Part shown: positions 1 to 6,994 of the stretch, one piece after another
How the letters are laid out: each line of letters opens with the position of its first letter
How positions within the stretch are numbered: the first letter of the stretch is position 1
NCBI GenBank assembly: GCA_937927435.1
Contig: CALBDW010000054.1
Location: 1 to 28,562 of the forward strand
Direction of reading: 5' to 3'
Origin: an uncultured Bdellovibrionales bacterium
Lineage (GTDB): Bacteria; Bdellovibrionota; Bdellovibrionia; Bdellovibrionales; JAMPXM01
DNA: 28,562 nucleotides
Notes under the pieces: generated by a model
The model's input: only the letters and a program-made list of their open reading frames with translations
Told to the model about the DNA's origin: nothing
Database searches by the model: none
Translations under genes and position numbers: made by a program

Positions 1-614
1 AGAAGAACGTCACTGTTCAGATGGTCAGCGGCGAGCGCAAGCTTCTCCAGGCTTTGCCGCAAATACCGGCTTTTCGGGTTCGAACGGCTCTCTTGCTTGA
101 CGACATCATAGAAAACGAACGCCGCCGTTTGATAGAGTTTCATCTCGTAAAGCATGAGCCCTAGAATGTATTTGATCTGCGCCGACTCGTTCCGGTACTG
201 CGGCGAGCGGCTCAATTGGAAAAGCAACTTCGATGCCTCTTGGTACTGTCCCGAAGCAGCCAAGTTTCGGGCCCTCGCCAATTGATCCGTGCGGACGCTC
301 GACGTCGAACTTCGCGTGCTCCTCGTTGTTCTTGTTCTCGACGAACCTCTTGAAGTCGTCGAGTTTCGGGTTCTTCCTGAGCTTCTCGCCTGAGCGACCA
401 GAACGCCGTCCGCCATGATTTCTTCAAGCTCCGTCCGCCCCGGAAGCTTCAACGCCTCGAGTGTGACGGATTGAGAACTCACGTCTCCCGGAAGAACGGG
501 TTCACGGAAGATCACGGCCGCGCGGCTTTCGTTAGAGAAAGCGATCGCGGAGGCGCATGTCATCACGACAAGCGATGGAGAAAGTTTATGAAGAACTTTT
601 TTCGGCATCCTCAT
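1..614 (-). CDS. TPR-repeat exported protein, C-terminus cut by window edge (GltC-like candidate)
   Basis: Reading the minus strand from 614 gives 204 uninterrupted codons to the left edge, so the gene is partial at its 3' end. It starts with ATG overlapping the stop of the upstream outer-membrane gene (ATGA at 611-614), implying translational coupling; a second ATG lies two codons in. Residues 1-33 look like a signal peptide with a basic start, a hydrophobic core and a possible cleavage near SRA. Residues about 77-108 are a low-complexity Arg/Ser/Thr linker. From about 110 onward there are TPR-like helices, with motifs such as ASGQYQEASKLLFQLS and IKYILGLMLYEMKLYQTA. TPR proteins scaffold other proteins, here presumably in the periplasm. 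Its position directly behind two barrel genes resembles gltA-gltB-gltC of the Myxococcus gliding machinery. That identity is inference; the exported TPR assignment is firmer. Confidence 0.8.
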   Translation of the reverse strand, partial: MRMPKKVLHKLSPSLVVMTCASAIAFSNESRAAVIFREPVLPGDVSSQSVTLEALKLPGRTELEEIMADGVLVAQARSSGRTRNSTTSRGSSRTRTTRSTRSSTSSVRTDQLARARNLAASGQYQEASKLLFQLSRSPQYRNESAQIKYILGLMLYEMKLYQTAAFVFYDVVKQESRSNPKSRYLRQSLEKLALAADHLNSDVL

Positions 615-1438
615 CGGTAAGTCGCCTCCGGAAAGAATCCACTCCATCCCAAGGAGAACAAGACGTTGTGATAGAGTCCGCGGCCTCCACTCGGATCGGC
701 GGCCGACTCCGAGTTATACATGAACCAGCTCAAATCCCAGCGGACACCGCTCCCCTTCGAAAGCGCGAAAATCTGTCCGGTCGAAAGGTGGATCGTGAAC
801 TCGCTTTGATCCTGGTTCGTGGGAGTCAAACCGACACCGCCCGTGAAATAAAGGTCGAAAGGAACGATCTTCTCGTTCCGCCACGTCATCTTCCCGTAGC
901 TGGGAGTCCATTTGAAATCGACTCCGTAATACCCCCGAGGGGAAACGAAGCTCGTCGTCTTCACCCCTCTTTTCAAAAGGTCTTCCGTGACTTGGCGGTC
1001 GCTCGTCATCAAGTAGATCAGGGCCAACTCAACTCCGTAACGTTCGCTGAAGTGATAGCCCAGACGCGCGTCCGCTCCAAAACTGAAGAAAAACGCGTCG
1101 TTTAAGTTGAGAGAAGGCCCGATATAAAACTCGAATCGGTTCGACTTCGGCAAAAAGCGCTTTTGAATGACGGCAACATCTTTAAATGCCTGAAGTTTAC
1201 TGAGGTCCGAAACACCCTTGAGCTCGACCGGAGGAACGGCTTCTTCCTCTTTCTTCGTGTCTTTCGGCTCGGAGGTAACGACCGGAGAGCCTGCCGCCTC
1301 CTCTTCTGCGAACAATTCCTCAATTTCGGCAATCGCCGAGTCCTGTTCTTGAGCCCAAGCCCGGCCGAAGGGCAATCCGACTGCCAGCAGGACGGCCGCG
1401 AGAACTCGAATGGATAAAAACTTTTTATGTTTAATCAT
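611..1438 (-). CDS. Outer-membrane beta-barrel protein (myxobacterial/Bdellovibrio type)
   Basis: The protein has 275 residues. I chose the ATG at 1438, not an earlier in-frame start at 1474, because the signal peptide (MIKHKKFLSIRVLAAVLLAV, ending near AWA-Q) begins there and a GGAAGG-type ribosome site lies about 8 bases upstream. After the signal comes an acidic Glu-rich segment (residues 30-70). A barrel of alternating strands follows, including KRFLPKSNRFEFYIGPSLNL and GYHFSERYGVELALIYL. This layout matches the family of outer-membrane beta-barrel domain proteins common in myxobacteria and Bdellovibrio. The next barrel gene upstream shares the pattern of an early conserved block followed by a FSE-x(3)-GIEVL/GVELA strand, so the two are probably paralogues. 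The stop overlaps the start of the TPR gene by four bases. The likely role is structural or anchoring in the outer membrane; no enzyme motif is visible. Confidence 0.82.
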   Translation of the reverse strand: MIKHKKFLSIRVLAAVLLAVGLPFGRAWAQEQDSAIAEIEELFAEEEAAGSPVVTSEPKDTKKEEEAVPPVELKGVSDLSKLQAFKDVAVIQKRFLPKSNRFEFYIGPSLNLNDAFFFSFGADARLGYHFSERYGVELALIYLMTSDRQVTEDLLKRGVKTTSFVSPRGYYGVDFKWTPSYGKMTWRNEKIVPFDLYFTGGVGLTPTNQDQSEFTIHLSTGQIFALSKGSGVRWDLSWFMYNSESAADPSGGRGLYHNVLFSLGWSGFFPEATYR

Positions 1439-1535
1439 GGTGCCGGACCTTCCCTGGTGCTCGCACGAATCCATTCGCGTAAATCAATGTTAACAAAACT
1501 TCCAAACTTCAGCCAATTCCAAGAGCGGCCGGACT

Positions 1536-1580
1536 TTCGTATACGAAGAGCTTCAAGAAACGAGCAGCGTTTTGAAGCTC
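1536..1580 (-). other. Hairpin plus 12-bp palindrome at the 3' end of the upstream barrel gene
   Basis: GAGCTTCAA (1548-1556) pairs perfectly with TTGAAGCTC (1572-1580). AACG/CGTT (1559-1562 with 1568-1571) extends the stem across a two-base bulge, leaving a five-base loop. The stem includes part of the stop codon of the gene ending at 1579. Just beyond it lies the perfect palindrome TTCGTATACGAA (1536-1547). On the minus strand no run of U follows, so this is not a textbook intrinsic terminator. It could terminate weakly, protect the 3' end or bind a protein. Confidence 0.5.
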
Positions 1581-2370
1581 ACATCTCCGGAAATAAATAA
1601 ACGAAACCGACCGAAAGCAAACTCATGTAGTTCAGCTTTTGACTGAACTCGCTCGCGGGACGCGGTCCCGTCGCCGTATCGAGCGGCTTCGAAAGCACAT
1701 CCGGCCCTTGGTACAGCATAAATCTCAAGTCCAGTCGCAAAGCGAGCGTGGGAGAGAAATAGAGTTTCTCTCCGATCCCCGCCGAAAGTATCGGGTTCAC
1801 ACTGTCACCGACACCGATCACTCCTCCGCCGGCCAATCCATAGGTGGTCAGGTGCATGATGAAGTCTTTGGCGAGTGAGATTTTCCCGTAAAAGCCGGTG
1901 AACTGGTAATTACCTAGAAGGAGATATTGAGGCGACGGCGCATACTGCAGGTTCACATTCGTCGGCGGCGTCTTCCCGGGAATCGGGTTCAAATTCTGCC
2001 CGTTGCTCGAGAGCCCCTGCATGAAGAGAACGGCGAGCACTTCAATCCCGTGTTCTTCCGAGAAGTTGTAACTACCAGTCAGGCCGTAGCTGTACGGATT
2101 GTAAAACGGTTCAAGGAGCGAAAGTCCTCCGACAAGCCCCAGTTCGAGCCTCTTCGCCGTCAGGATGTTCCGGTTCAAAACGCTGACCGGCTTGTCGAAA
2201 ACAGGAAGAACCGATTCGGTGGCGAGTTCCTCTTGCGGAAACTGAATGACTTCGGCCGCCTTCGAACTTTGCGCGCAAACTCCAAGAACAAAAGCCGCAA
2301 CGGCGATCGCGCTTACGAACCTAGGCCTACGTCGGTCCGATTTTAAATTGAATCCACCGAACCCCTCCAT
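1579..2370 (-). CDS. Outer-membrane beta-barrel protein, paralogue of the downstream barrel gene
   Basis: The protein has 263 residues. The ATG at 2370 is preceded by AGGAGG at an eight-base spacing; an in-frame TTG at 2388 would lie upstream of that site and is less likely. The N-terminus has an Arg-rich stretch (SDRRRPRFVS) and then a hydrophobic core AIAVAAFVLGVCAQSSKAA, a signal peptide with a long n-region. The mature part has repeated amphipathic strands (LGLVGGLSLLEPFYNPYSYG, YNFSEEHGIEVLAVLFM, LNYMSLLSVGFVYLFPEM) typical of an outer-membrane barrel. The EEHGIEVL strand aligns by eye with ERYGVELA in the next gene, supporting duplication. Together with that gene and the TPR gene it forms a three-gene minus-strand set. 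A GltA/GltB-like role in envelope anchoring is a guess from gene order, not proven by motifs. Confidence 0.8.
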   Translation of the reverse strand: MEGFGGFNLKSDRRRPRFVSAIAVAAFVLGVCAQSSKAAEVIQFPQEELATESVLPVFDKPVSVLNRNILTAKRLELGLVGGLSLLEPFYNPYSYGLTGSYNFSEEHGIEVLAVLFMQGLSSNGQNLNPIPGKTPPTNVNLQYAPSPQYLLLGNYQFTGFYGKISLAKDFIMHLTTYGLAGGGVIGVGDSVNPILSAGIGEKLYFSPTLALRLDLRFMLYQGPDVLSKPLDTATGPRPASEFSQKLNYMSLLSVGFVYLFPEM

Positions 2371-2464
2371 GGTCGCGGCCTCCTGCAAAGTGATGCTGGA
2401 ACTATGGCGTGAGCCTTCGTTTATGATGTCAGAGTGAAGCCCTAAACCGCAACTGAAGGCCGTC

Positions 2465-2488
2465 GCGCCACGCCGTTGGTCGTGGCGC
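2465..2488 (-). terminator. Strong hairpin just after kdsD, possible transcription end
   Basis: GCGCCACG (2465-2472) and CGTGGCGC (2481-2488) form a perfect eight-base-pair GC-rich stem with an eight-base loop, starting eight bases beyond the kdsD stop. It marks the end of the engB-kdsB-pyrG-kdsD run. No U tract follows on the minus strand, so termination is likely but not certain. Confidence 0.4.
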
Positions 2489-2495
2489 CTACGCT

Positions 2496-3476
2496 TTATC
2501 GCAGTTGGGCTTTCAAGAGGTCTTGCAAGTGTAGAAGGCCGACTGGACGCTTCGGCCGATCGGAGTCTCGGCGAACGACAAAAAGGGTTTGGATCGCGAA
2601 CTGCTCCATGACAAAGAGGGCTTTTTCGGCGAGTTCCTTTGCATCGACGGTTTTCGGATTACGGGACATGATATCGCCCGCGACTCCGTCCAGCGGATTA
2701 TGGCTTCGTTCAAGGGCGCGACGTAAATCCCCGTCTGTGATCACGCCGATCAGATTCTCGTTTTCATCAACGACGCCCGCAACTCCGCGCACGTCTTTTT
2801 TCGTCATCAGTGCGACAACTTCGCGCATGCTCGTTTCGGGACGAACGATCGGGAACCCTTCTCCCGTGTGCATGACGTCTTCCACCCGAGTCAAAAGCCG
2901 ACGCCCCAATTTTCCGCCCGGATGAAACTCGGCGAAATCCTCTTCCTTGAAACCGCGCCGCTTAAGCAAACACATCGCCAAAGCGTCGCCAAGGGCGAGT
3001 GTCGCCGTGGAACTCGCCGTCGGAGCCAAGCCTAAAGGGCAAGCCTCTTCACTGACGCTTATGTCGAGCACCACCTCGGCCGCCTGACCAAGCGTGCTGC
3101 GCGGTTGACCGGTGACGGCGATTACCGGGATACCTTTCCGAGCCGCGAAGTTCAGAATGTCTTTCAGCTCCGGACTTTCGCCGCCATTGGAAATCGCGAT
3201 GATGACGTCTTTCCGACCGATGATACCGAGGTCACCATGGGAGCTTTCCGCCGGATGGAGAAACACCGCGGGGGTTCCCGTCGACACCATGGTGCTTGCG
3301 ATCTTCCGCCCGATGTGACCGGATTTACCCATCCCGGTCACGACGACTTTTCCTTCGGACTTCTGGATCAAATCCAAAGCTTTAACGAACCCGTCGCCGA
3401 GGCGGCTTTTCAGGTCTAAAACAGCACGCGCTTCAATATCGAGCACTCGAACGGCTTCTTCGATATCCGGATGCAT
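2496..3476 (-). CDS. kdsD: D-arabinose 5-phosphate isomerase (KdsD/KpsF family)
   Basis: The 326-residue protein isomerises D-ribulose 5-phosphate to D-arabinose 5-phosphate, the first step of Kdo synthesis for lipopolysaccharide. The N-terminal SIS domain (about residues 30-185) contains GMGKSGHIG, AESSHGDLG and GGESPEL; two CBS domains follow (about 200-320). Lys51, Glu103, Glu144 and His185 sit at a constant offset of eight from the E. coli KdsD catalytic residues Lys59, Glu111, Glu152 and His193, so the enzyme should be active. Length matches the family (about 328). The start is ten bases after the pyrG stop, with AAGGAAG overlapping that stop region as ribosome site. It is the last gene of an operon that also holds kdsB, so two non-adjacent steps of the Kdo pathway are co-transcribed. 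A GutQ or KpsF-type paralogue is possible, but context favours KdsD. Confidence 0.95.
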   Translation of the reverse strand: MHPDIEEAVRVLDIEARAVLDLKSRLGDGFVKALDLIQKSEGKVVVTGMGKSGHIGRKIASTMVSTGTPAVFLHPAESSHGDLGIIGRKDVIIAISNGGESPELKDILNFAARKGIPVIAVTGQPRSTLGQAAEVVLDISVSEEACPLGLAPTASSTATLALGDALAMCLLKRRGFKEEDFAEFHPGGKLGRRLLTRVEDVMHTGEGFPIVRPETSMREVVALMTKKDVRGVAGVVDENENLIGVITDGDLRRALERSHNPLDGVAGDIMSRNPKTVDAKELAEKALFVMEQFAIQTLFVVRRDSDRPKRPVGLLHLQDLLKAQLR

Positions 3477-3486
3477 GGAAACTTCC

Positions 3487-5400
3487 TTAAATCAATCGAT
3501 CGCGCCGCGCGCGTTTACCGATTCGCGCCGCGCGCTTCACCGGTTCCTCGGCGTCCAATGCCCGCCTTCTTCCTTTCAAGACATTTTTACCGCGTTCCGC
3601 GCCAACATCGATTCGCTTGTGCGAAGTGTGTGATCGCACGGTTTTCCGATAACTCAAAGCGGCTTCGACGAAGCTGCTGAACAACGGATGCGGAGAAAGA
3701 GGCCGCGATTTGAACTCAGGGTGGAACTGCACGCCGATGAACCAAGGATGCTGCGAAAGCTCGATGATCTCCACAAGATCCCGCTCTTCGCAAATCCCCG
3801 ACAGCGTCATGCCCTTTTTTTCGAAAAGCGCGCGGTACTTGTTATTGAACTCATACCTGTGGCGGTGACGCTCGCTGATGAGGGTCGTGCCGTAAATCTC
3901 GTGCACCCGGGTACCCGCCTTCAGCGTGCAAGGATAAGCGCCTAGGCGCATCGTGCCGCCCTTATCTTTGACCGTGCGCTGGTCCTCCATGATGTCGATA
4001 ACGAAGTTTCTCGACTTGCCGCGGTTCTCGAACTCGCGCGAGGTCGCATCCGTTATGCCGCACACATTGCGCGCGAACTCAATCGCGGCCAACTGCATTC
4101 CGAAACAAATTCCAAAGAACGGGATTTTATTTTTACGCGCATAACTGATGGCGACGATTTTCCCTTCAGCGCCGCGCTCGCCGAAGCCACCCGGAACCAG
4201 GATCCCATCGACATCCGCAAGAGCTTGCGCGACGGTCGCTTCCGTCAGCTTCTCGGAATCGATCCACACCAAGTTAACTTTCGTGTGGTTCGCGATTCCT
4301 CCATGTACGATCGCTTCATTGAGCGACTTATAGCTCTCTTTCAAGTCGACGTACTTGCCGACGATACCGATCGAAACCTGGTGGGTCGGATTTTTCAAAA
4401 TCTCGACCATCTTCTCCCAACCGCTGAGGTCCGGCGGTTCCGTGTCCAAATTCAAGCGTTTCACGACACGCTCGTCGAACCCCTCTTCGTGCAACATGAG
4501 CGGCACTTCATAGATCGTCGAGCAGTCATACGCGCTGATCACGTTTTCAGGGCGAACCGACGAGAACAGCCCGATCTTGGACTTCACCTCGGGGCTGATG
4601 TATTTCTCGCTGCGGCAGATGAGAAAGTCGGGCTGAAGACCGATTTCACGCATTTTCTGAACCGAGTGCTGTGTCGGTTTCGACTTCAACTCGCCGGCCG
4701 CCGCGATATATGGCACGTAAGTGACGTGAACAAAAATCGTGTTTTCATGCCCGACATCGACGCGCATCTGGCGGATCGTTTCCAAGAACGGAAGACTCTC
4801 AATATCACCGACCGTGCCGCCGATCTCGACAATCACACACTCGGCCCCTTGGGCCGCATCATAGATGCGCGACTTAATTTCATCCGTAATGTGAGGAATC
4901 ACTTGTACGGTGGCGCCGAGATAATCACCCCGACGCTCTTTCGCGATCACGGCCTCGTAAACTTGTCCGGTGGTCACGCTGTTGGAACGATGGAGCGTTG
5001 TTGAAGTGAAACGCTCATAGTGACCGAGGTCCAAATCGGTCTCGGCTCCATCTTCCGTCACGTAGACTTCGCCGTGCTGGAGAGGAGACATCGTACCCGG
5101 ATCGACGTTGATGTAGGGATCGAGTTTCATCAATGTCACTTTCAACCCGCGTGCTTCAAGCAAAGTGCCCAAACTCGCTGCGGTGAGCCCCTTCCCAATC
5201 GACGAAACCACTCCGCCGGTTACGAAAATGAACTTCTGCTGCAAATAGTTCGAAGCTTCGCCGAGCGAGGCCTCGCGAGCCCTGGCATGCTTCCTCGGGG
5301 AACTCGTCGCCGCGCGAGCGCGAACCACTTTTTTCCGAGCCGAAGAGCCAGGTTTCTTTCGATTTGTTTTCGATGAAATTTTCCGACTCTTCCGGCTCAT
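3487..5400 (-). CDS. pyrG: CTP synthase with basic extensions at both ends
   Basis: CTP synthase converts UTP to CTP using ATP and glutamine-derived ammonia. The amidoligase domain (about residues 54-320) carries the P-loop GGVVSSIGKG at 62-71 and the nucleotide-binding EIGGTVGDIES at 192-202. The class I glutaminase domain has the nucleophile Cys432 in GICFGMQ and the His560/Glu562 pair in FHPEF. The protein has 637 residues against about 545 usual. The first 52 residues are Lys/Arg/Ser-rich and the last 50 or so are again very basic (ending KRARRDRLI). The ATG overlaps the kdsB stop as ATGA (5397-5400) and follows AAGGGA, so the long N-terminus is probably translated; no better internal start is evident. 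The product CTP is the co-substrate of KdsB, the gene just upstream, which explains the pairing. Core function is certain; the role of the tails is unknown. Confidence 0.97.
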   Translation of the reverse strand: MSRKSRKISSKTNRKKPGSSARKKVVRARAATSSPRKHARAREASLGEASNYLQQKFIFVTGGVVSSIGKGLTAASLGTLLEARGLKVTLMKLDPYINVDPGTMSPLQHGEVYVTEDGAETDLDLGHYERFTSTTLHRSNSVTTGQVYEAVIAKERRGDYLGATVQVIPHITDEIKSRIYDAAQGAECVIVEIGGTVGDIESLPFLETIRQMRVDVGHENTIFVHVTYVPYIAAAGELKSKPTQHSVQKMREIGLQPDFLICRSEKYISPEVKSKIGLFSSVRPENVISAYDCSTIYEVPLMLHEEGFDERVVKRLNLDTEPPDLSGWEKMVEILKNPTHQVSIGIVGKYVDLKESYKSLNEAIVHGGIANHTKVNLVWIDSEKLTEATVAQALADVDGILVPGGFGERGAEGKIVAISYARKNKIPFFGICFGMQLAAIEFARNVCGITDATSREFENRGKSRNFVIDIMEDQRTVKDKGGTMRLGAYPCTLKAGTRVHEIYGTTLISERHRHRYEFNNKYRALFEKKGMTLSGICEERDLVEIIELSQHPWFIGVQFHPEFKSRPLSPHPLFSSFVEAALSYRKTVRSHTSHKRIDVGAERGKNVLKGRRRALDAEEPVKRAARIGKRARRDRLI

Positions 5401-6155
5401 CGCTTCATTCCCTTCCCATCCATTTTCGCAATAATTGCCTCAATTTTCTGTACATCATCCGGAGTGTCAACTCCGTAAGCCTCGTGCTCGACCCGGACCA
5501 CGCGGATCCGCGCTCCCAAAAAAAGCGCCCGCAATTGTTCCAGTCCCTCATTCACCTCCAAAGCCGTCGGCGGTTGCGCACAGAAACGGGCCAAAAACTC
5601 GCGCCGAAAAGCATAGATACCGATATGCTTCAACGCTCCGGTCAAGTGCGCCTCCTGATCCGCGCTCCGTCGCGAATAAGGAATCGGGAACCTACTGAAA
5701 TAAATCGCTTCGTCTCTCTCGTTCAGAACGATCTTCGCGGTATTCGGAGAATGAAGGGCGTCGTTGTCGAGCGAACGCCCAAGGGTCGCCATCTCCAAAC
5801 ACTCATCATCGAAGAAGGGCGCCACCAGCGCATCGAGCAATCTTCCGTCGATCAAGGGCTCGTCACCCTGGATATTCACGATAATATCGCCTTCCAGTTC
5901 TTGCGCCGCCCGCCAGACACGATCCGTCCCCGTCGGGAGTTCCGAGTCCGTCATCACAACCCGGACTCCGAGCGAACGCGCCAGCCCGGCGATCCGTTCG
6001 TCATCCGTCGCGACGCAAATCTCCGAAAGCCGCGAGGCCTGACTCGCCCCTTCGATAACCCATTGCAACAGCGGCTTCCCGGCCACCAATACCAACGGTT
6101 TACCAGGAAACCGAGTCGAACCCCACCGCGCCGGAATCACGCCGACCGCTTTCAT
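5397..6155 (-). CDS. kdsB: 3-deoxy-manno-octulosonate cytidylyltransferase (CMP-Kdo synthetase)
   Basis: The enzyme activates Kdo with CTP to give CMP-Kdo, the donor used to build the inner core of lipopolysaccharide in the cytoplasm. The 252 residues match the family length of about 250. The N-terminal nucleotide-binding motif VIPARWGSTRFPGKPL spans residues 6-21, followed by LLQWVIEGA and CVATDDERI. VNIQGDEPLI, at about 94-103, carries a metal-binding Asp, and the C-terminal half includes YGVDTPDDV. The start overlaps the engB stop by ATGA and its own stop overlaps the pyrG start by ATGA. The three genes are thus coupled head to tail. Confidence 0.97.
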   Translation of the reverse strand: MKAVGVIPARWGSTRFPGKPLVLVAGKPLLQWVIEGASQASRLSEICVATDDERIAGLARSLGVRVVMTDSELPTGTDRVWRAAQELEGDIIVNIQGDEPLIDGRLLDALVAPFFDDECLEMATLGRSLDNDALHSPNTAKIVLNERDEAIYFSRFPIPYSRRSADQEAHLTGALKHIGIYAFRREFLARFCAQPPTALEVNEGLEQLRALFLGARIRVVRVEHEAYGVDTPDDVQKIEAIIAKMDGKGMKR

Positions 6156-6787
6156 GGTCCGCCCACCTTCCGCCTTTCCATTTCAGGCTTAATCCAGTTT
6201 TCAAACACGAAGTTCTCCAATTCGACCAAGCCGGTCTTTTTCAAAGAGGACGCGAGCATCACGTGCTCCAAACCCGACTGTTTTTTGATTTCCCGCACGC
6301 GGTTCAAAGCGGCCGACCGCGAAAGCTTATCAGCCTTCGTGAGGACGACCAACGTCGGGAGAGCCCTTGGCCTCATCCAGGCGACCAAGTTCTCTTCGTC
6401 ATCACTCCAGTCGCGGCGCACATCCATAACCAACAAAAGGCCCACGAGATTTCCTCTCGCCGCCAGATAAGGCTCGATCATGTCGCGCCATTTGCGAACC
6501 TCGTCACCGGAGCGCGCAGCAAAACCGTAGCCAGGCATGTCGACGAGGCGATAGGTTGGCCCCTGATAGAAGTTCAATAACCGTGTCTTACCCGGGGTGG
6601 AACTGACTTGAGCGATTCGTGCCCCCGCCAGCGCGTTAATGAGAGAAGATTTTCCGGCATTTGATCGCCCAACGATGGCAACCTCGAGAATCTGGTCAGC
6701 GGGGCACCCCTGCAAGTTGACCGCGCTGGTCAAGAACGTCAAACGCCGAGGGTTCCGTTGCACTCTAGGGTGATTCACACCCCCCAT
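6152..6787 (-). CDS. engB: Ribosome-biogenesis GTP-binding protein EngB/YsxC
   Basis: This is a TrmE-Era-type small GTPase that acts in late assembly of the large ribosomal subunit and is essential in many bacteria. The 211-residue protein shows the G1 loop GRSNAGKSS (40-48), the G2 region TPGKT (64-68), G3 DMPGYGFA (83-90) and G4 TKADK (near 148). The FYQGPTYRLVDMPGYG arrangement is diagnostic for EngB. It is the first gene of the kdsB-pyrG-kdsD run and overlaps kdsB by four bases. The ATG at 6787 lacks a clear ribosome site; a GTG three codons later could be the real start. Nothing in it explains its link to LPS synthesis. Confidence 0.95.
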   Translation of the reverse strand: MGGVNHPRVQRNPRRLTFLTSAVNLQGCPADQILEVAIVGRSNAGKSSLINALAGARIAQVSSTPGKTRLLNFYQGPTYRLVDMPGYGFAARSGDEVRKWRDMIEPYLAARGNLVGLLLVMDVRRDWSDDEENLVAWMRPRALPTLVVLTKADKLSRSAALNRVREIKKQSGLEHVMLASSLKKTGLVELENFVFENWIKPEMERRKVGGP

Positions 6788-6847
6788 GAAATACCATGGT
6801 TAGCCGCAAGGGGCCAAGTTCGAAAATCCGAACGTCGTCTCAAAGCG

Positions 6848-6874
6848 CGGACAACCGGACAAAATCTCGGACAA
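6848..6874. repeat. Three CGGACAA copies in the engB/activator divergent spacer
   Basis: CGGACAA occurs at 6848, 6856 and 6868, all in the same orientation, spaced 8 and 12 bases apart. The copies lie in the 207-base region between engB (leftward) and the FHA/sigma-54 activator (rightward). Short spaced direct repeats in a divergent promoter region can be operator half-sites. Chance is also possible for a seven-base word. Confidence 0.3.
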
Positions 6875-6944
6875 GAGGCAGCGCGACGCCTCCTCTTCCT
6901 TGCAACTAATAGCATTTGAACCAGGTTGAACCGCTCAAAATGAC

Positions 6945-6958
6945 GGCACGCCGTTTGG
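6945..6958 (+). promoter_or_regulatory. Weak sigma-54-like -24/-12 element before the activator gene
   Basis: GGCACG (6945-6950) matches the -24 core of sigma-54 promoters. Ten bases after GG comes TTTGG, where the consensus is TTGC, so the -24 half is good and the -12 half is poor. It is 37 bases upstream of the start at 6995 and would allow a short leader with the GAAGGAG ribosome site at 6984-6990. Autoactivation by the downstream sigma-54 activator would be logical, but this is a weak match. Confidence 0.25.
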
Positions 6959-6994
6959 AAAAAACGCCTCCTGACAGTTTTTCGAAGGAGACCT

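Noticed and set aside
557..1105. A 182-codon plus-strand frame in the barrel/TPR region
   Set aside because: The minus strand has two continuous exported genes here, coupled by ATGA; the plus-strand product has no such features.
5364..6470. A 368-codon plus-strand frame across kdsB and engB
   Set aside because: It is antisense to two well-supported genes, and its product is Arg/Pro-rich noise.
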